Source of the DNA: Candidatus Binatia bacterium | GTDB taxonomy: Bacteria; Desulfobacterota; Binatia; Bin18 | Direction of reading: 5' to 3' | NCBI GenBank assembly: GCA_022820725.1 | Contig: JAJEFA010000012.1 | Span: forward strand, 171,068 to 235,067 | Length of the DNA stretch: 64,000 nt | Part shown: piece after piece, positions 61,141-64,000 of the stretch | Numbering within the stretch: the first letter of the stretch is position 1 | Layout: every line of letters begins with the position of its first letter | Translations under genes and position numbers: made by a program | The notes under the pieces: model-generated | Database searches by the model: none | Told to the model about the DNA's origin: nothing | The model's input: the letters and a program-made list of their open reading frames with translations, nothing else

Positions 61141-62724
61141 ATGGCTTCCGATACTCAGACACATCCATACCAGCCGACGGACAGTTTTGACGGTGGAGAC
61201 CTCGACTGCGGCAATGGCCTGTTGTTGCTGATCCGCAAGCATATTGATCCCCTTGCCCCAGGCCAACTGCTCGAAATCCTGTCTACCGAAACCTCGGTCG
61301 TCGAAGACCTGCCGGCCTGGTGCCGTCTGACCGGAAACGATCTGGTCTCCCACATCAACCGGGGCAAACAGAACAGCTTTCTGGTTTCAAAAGGCCCGGC
61401 CCTAAACCTCCGCTCCACGGAACCCGAGCCGACGCCGCCTCCAAAAAAGCGGAAGAGAGCGAAGCAACGTTCAGCTCGTGAAAAGGAATACGCGCCAATT
61501 ACCCAGCCCATCACCGAGGTCGTGATTCCCGACCACCTTCCGCAGCCGGTCCCAGCTCCGACCATTGCTCCCTTGGCTGTCATGGGCGTCGGCAGCTGGC
61601 CGCGACCGCCCTGGCTGTTGCGCACCCTCAACGATCATCTCGAAGGCCGCATGTCGGCTGAAGAGTTTGCCCAAACCGCTGATGACGCCGTACGACTGGC
61701 GGTGGCGGCCCAGCAGCGGGCCGGCGTTGACGTGCTCACCGACGGTGAGCAGCGTCGGGATAACTACGCCAGCTTCGTCGGCGGGCTGCTCGACAACTGC
61801 CAGCTGATTCCCATCACCGACCTGCTGCCGTATGTCGATGATCCCGAAGAGTTCGAGCGCGAGTTGCGTGCCCTGGACGTCCCGGCCGGCAAGGTACGCC
61901 ATCCGGCGGTTTTTGGGCCGCTGGGCAGAAGCCGCTCGCTGACCGTTCACGAGGCAAATTTTCTCGCCAGCCTGACCGACCGTCCGCTTAAGGTCGCCCT
62001 GCCCGGCCCCTATCTGCTGACCCGCACGATGTGGATGGAGTGCATCTCCGACCGAGCCTACGATACGCGGGAAGAACTCGCCGTAGATGTCGTCCGGGTC
62101 TTGCGCGAGGAACTCCACTTCTTGCTCGCCGCTGGCGTCTCGCTGGTTCAATTGGACGAGCCCGTCCTGACCGAGGTCGTCTTCAGCGGCACCTCAAACA
62201 ATCGCACCTTTATGTGTGGCGCGCTGGGAGAGAAGCGCGAAGCGGCAGCGGAGTTGGCCTTTGCCGAATCGCTCATTAATCAGACGGTCGCCAACCTGCC
62301 CCAAGAACGACTGGCGCTGCATATCTGTCGTGGCAACTGGACGCCGGATGAAAGCGTGGCCCTGGCCGGCGACTATGAACCCCTTCTACCCCTCCTGAAG
62401 AAAGTCGCAGTAGGCACGCTCATGCTGGAGCTCTGCACGCCTCGGGCTGGAGATGAGGCCGTGTTGCGCGGTCTTCCGGACGACCGGCGCGTCGGCATTG
62501 GGGTGGTGAATCAGAAGACGCAAAGCCTTGAGACAGTAGACCAGATTGTCACAAAAGCAGAGCAAGCCATTCGTCTTTTTGGGGCCGAGCGTCTCCTCCT
62601 GACCCCCGACTGCGGCTTTGCCACGTTTGCGGATAATCCCATCGCATCCGCCACGCTTGCCGAACAAAAACTGACGGCCATCACTCAGGCTGCGACCATC
62701 CTTCGCGACCGACACGGCCTATAG
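61141..62724 (+). CDS. Fusion of TusA-like sulfur-carrier domain with MetE C-terminal catalytic domain
   Basis: 527 residues from the ATG at 61141 (GGGGA 6 bases upstream); a longer frame continues upstream into the DsrE gene. Residues 10-85 resemble TusA: DGGDLDCGNGLLLLIRKHI, PGQLLEILSTE, EDLPAWCRLTGNDLV, but the active cysteine (Cys23) is in a DCGNG context rather than CPxP. Residues 86-140 are a Pro/Lys-rich linker. Residues 145-527 are the catalytic domain of MetE: GSWPRPPWLL, TDGEQRRDNY, zinc site His394, Cys396 (HICRG), Glu430 and Cys491 (PDCGF). The folate-binding N-terminal half of MetE is missing. The architecture suggests methyl transfer to, or from, a thiol or persulfide delivered by the TusA/DsrE pair; this is inference. 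Confidence 0.82.
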   Translation: MASDTQTHPYQPTDSFDGGDLDCGNGLLLLIRKHIDPLAPGQLLEILSTETSVVEDLPAWCRLTGNDLVSHINRGKQNSFLVSKGPALNLRSTEPEPTPPPKKRKRAKQRSAREKEYAPITQPITEVVIPDHLPQPVPAPTIAPLAVMGVGSWPRPPWLLRTLNDHLEGRMSAEEFAQTADDAVRLAVAAQQRAGVDVLTDGEQRRDNYASFVGGLLDNCQLIPITDLLPYVDDPEEFERELRALDVPAGKVRHPAVFGPLGRSRSLTVHEANFLASLTDRPLKVALPGPYLLTRTMWMECISDRAYDTREELAVDVVRVLREELHFLLAAGVSLVQLDEPVLTEVVFSGTSNNRTFMCGALGEKREAAAELAFAESLINQTVANLPQERLALHICRGNWTPDESVALAGDYEPLLPLLKKVAVGTLMLELCTPRAGDEAVLRGLPDDRRVGIGVVNQKTQSLETVDQIVTKAEQAIRLFGAERLLLTPDCGFATFADNPIASATLAEQKLTAITQAATILRDRHGL

Positions 62725-62936
62725 GTCGTCGTTACCGGCCCACTCCGCCCGGAAGAACGCCGGACAGTCCCTACACACGTCGGTTTGAGCCATCCCTGAA
62801 TCGGCTCCTCGCCTATCCAGTCTGGCGTGGAGCAATATTTTTACAACCCAATTGCAAATACATTAAACTCTTGGTATTAGACTCCCGTCCATCAAGAGAG
62901 AGAAAAGCTCCCTTGTGAGAAAAGGAAATAAGAATC
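62725..62936 (+). other. Intergenic region upstream of the His-rich gene
   Basis: 212 bases, AT-rich in the second half. It contains the promoter candidate listed separately. No riboswitch or terminator was recognised. Confidence 0.5.
62852..62880 (+). promoter_or_regulatory. Possible promoter of the His-rich exported protein gene
   Basis: TTGCAA (62852..62857) and TATTAG (62875..62880) at a 17-base spacer, 57 bases before the ATG. The AT-rich surroundings with ACAACCC and TTGCAAAT could hold a metal-regulator site, but I see no clear Zur palindrome. Confidence 0.35.
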
Positions 62937-63977
62937 ATGCGCGATAAGAGTATTATATCCCTCCAGAGCTTCATCATCCGCTGGAGCGTCGCTTTCCTCT
63001 TGCCGTTCGTCTGGGCACTACCGGCTCTTGCCCAAAACGATGGGCAGCTCATCGTCGCCGACCCGGCAGCAGAGAAGCTCTACGTCTATGAACTCCCATC
63101 ACTCACCTTGCAAGCGGAGTTCGATAACATACGCATGGCTCCACAGGCGGGTTTTCTTCCCCTCAAAGGAGAACGGCTCATTTTTATCAATGAAGAGGCC
63201 GTCCCCCAGGATGAGCACGGTCATCAGGACGAGCACGGTCATCAGGATGAATCCGGCCACGCTGACACCCACAGCGAGACTATTCCGAGCGGCGAGATGA
63301 TCATGCTCAAGATGAATCTCAGAGGGGAACCGGCCATCATTGGCCGCGCAGTCGTGAGTTGGACGGGTGGAGTCGGCCAGATTGCAGTGCATCCAAAGAT
63401 GGAATTTGCCGCGGTTGCTTCGGGCACAGTGCATACCGAGGACGGCGACCACGAGGATCACGGTGACCATGACGAGGGCGCGCATGACGACCATGACGCG
63501 GATGAGCATGGACATGAGGATGGGCACGACGAGGGAGAGCACGGCGGCCATGACGAGGATGAGTATGGCCATGAGGACGACCATGACGAAGGAGAAGATA
63601 AGGACCATGAGGAGGACCACGGCGGCCATGACGAGGATGAGCATGGCCATGAGGACGACCATGACGAGGATAGCGCTCGTGAAGGGTCGGTCTCTGTGGT
63701 CGATTTACGTTGGTGGACTTCCTCGTCCTACAGCACCATTGCAACCACCCCTATTGAGAGTGAAGTGCCCGGTATAGCAATCGCCAGAAGCCCCGACATG
63801 CTTTTGCAGAGCCTCGGAAGCGAGCTGCCTTTTGCATATAGCGCTCAAACTCATGATGAAGCGGGTGAGCACGAAGGCGAGCACGAAGGCGAGCATGAGG
63901 ACGAGCACGAAGGCGAGCATGAGGACGAGCACGAAGGCGAGCATGAGGACGAGCACGAAGGCGAGCATGAGGACTAG
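62937..63977 (+). CDS. Exported His/Asp-rich metal-binding protein, AztD-like, with in-frame TAG
   Basis: 346 residues to the TAG at 63975. A signal peptide (SVAFLLPFVWALPALAQ) precedes propeller-like strands (GQLIVADPAAEKLYVYELP, GGVGQIAVHPKMEFAAVASG) and three His/Asp/Glu-rich stretches (about 90-115, 165-245, 305-346). The layout resembles zinc metallochaperones of the AztD type, which pass zinc to an ABC transporter binding protein; this is an inference from composition. The TAG interrupts an otherwise in-frame repeat and the same frame reads on to the window edge, so the stop may be a point mutation, a read error or recent degeneration. Confidence 0.6.
   Translation: MRDKSIISLQSFIIRWSVAFLLPFVWALPALAQNDGQLIVADPAAEKLYVYELPSLTLQAEFDNIRMAPQAGFLPLKGERLIFINEEAVPQDEHGHQDEHGHQDESGHADTHSETIPSGEMIMLKMNLRGEPAIIGRAVVSWTGGVGQIAVHPKMEFAAVASGTVHTEDGDHEDHGDHDEGAHDDHDADEHGHEDGHDEGEHGGHDEDEYGHEDDHDEGEDKDHEEDHGGHDEDEHGHEDDHDEDSAREGSVSVVDLRWWTSSSYSTIATTPIESEVPGIAIARSPDMLLQSLGSELPFAYSAQTHDEAGEHEGEHEGEHEDEHEGEHEDEHEGEHEDEHEGEHED
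63420..63680 (+). repeat. His/Asp-rich coding repeats, internal array
   Basis: Imperfect 9- to 24-base units reading CATGAC, GAGGAC, GACCAC and GGCCATGACGAGGATGAG encode runs of H, D, E and G. Two nearly identical 39-base blocks, around 63550 and 63630, suggest duplication. Confidence 0.7.
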
Positions 63978-64000
63978 CACGAAGGCGAGCATGAGGACGA
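63867..64000 (+). repeat. 24-bp coding tandem repeat (E-H-E-G-E-H-E-D)
   Basis: At least five units beginning GAGCACGAAGGCGAGC and ending CATGAGGAC run to the window edge. One unit has TAG in place of GAG (63975..63977). Units are nearly identical, so slippage and recombination are probable. Confidence 0.85.

Noticed and set aside
63099..63662. Minus-strand hydrophobic open frame with M/V/L-rich repeats
   Set aside because: Antisense of the His/Asp codon repeats (GAC/GAG/CAT give V/L/M on the other strand).
63420..64000. CRISPR or minisatellite non-coding array at the right edge
   Set aside because: Units are multiples of three and encode an in-frame His/Asp/Glu-rich protein; this is coding repeat.

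Overview
The window is a dense, moderately GC-rich bacterial chromosome segment with few gaps, many translationally coupled genes and a Gram-negative envelope (TonB-dependent receptor, Tat-exported and lipoprotein-type precursors, ZapA, PBP4-type peptidase). The mix (split acyl-CoA carboxylase, EthD-fold proteins, thiolase plus DUF35 pair, sterol-desaturase-like membrane enzyme, SMP-30 lactonase, delta-class carbonic anhydrase, selenoproteins) resembles deltaproteobacteria-like or Tectomicrobia/Entotheonella-like lineages. That placement is inference; no rRNA or tRNA gene is present to settle it. LAYOUT: 0-2.6 kb, biotin-dependent acyl-CoA carboxylase (carboxyltransferase end, biotin carboxylase, BCCP). 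2.6-5 kb, a double ThyX-like protein converging on a tandem EthD protein. 5-13.7 kb, a minus-strand housekeeping run guaB, guaA, dnaE, hflX, pgsA. 13.8-18 kb, small redox genes: a 2Fe-2S ferredoxin, a plus-strand operon with a free-standing LeuA regulatory domain and an ArsC-fold selenoprotein, a nitroreductase, a lipoprotein hydrolase and sufT. 18-22.4 kb, a lower-GC delta carbonic anhydrase, then a minus-strand operon with a gentisate-dioxygenase-like cupin, a short MetE-like protein and three small unknowns. 22.5-29.4 kb, metF, an acyl-CoA module (thiolase, DUF35, acyl-CoA dehydrogenase), a PBP4-type peptidase and an AtoE-type transporter. 29.5-38.8 kb, a core minus-strand run smc, ftsY, zapB-like, zapA, rny, tyrS, era. 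38.9-45.3 kb, an HNH nuclease, a 1.15-kb gap packed with different palindromic repeats, then a radical SAM/DUF2344 fusion with RNase E/G. 45.4-53 kb, SDR, M20 peptidase, Trm112-like protein, a copper-flavoured cluster (TonB receptor, Cys/His-rich exported protein, Tat-exported Csp), exonuclease III and a small Moco-domain protein. 53-64 kb, SMP-30, a fatty-acid-hydroxylase/rhodanese fusion read through an in-frame UGA, a RelE/Phd module, metY-metX-metW, a DsrE protein followed by a TusA-MetE fusion, and a His/Asp-rich exported protein running to the window edge. MAIN POINTS: two genes carry an in-frame UGA exactly where the family has its catalytic cysteine, each followed at suitable distance by a stable hairpin with G in the first two loop positions. 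These are (1) an ArsC/Spx-fold protein with a U-x-x-C motif (15046..15399) and (2) a membrane di-iron hydroxylase fused to a rhodanese whose catalytic residue is UGA-encoded (54107..55237); conventional gene calling would truncate both. The second theme is methionine and sulfur: metF, metX, metW, metY, two short MetE proteins lacking the N-terminal half, one of them fused to a TusA-like sulfur-carrier domain and placed after a DsrE gene. That suggests a sulfur-relay or core methionine-synthase arrangement that I have not seen described in this form.
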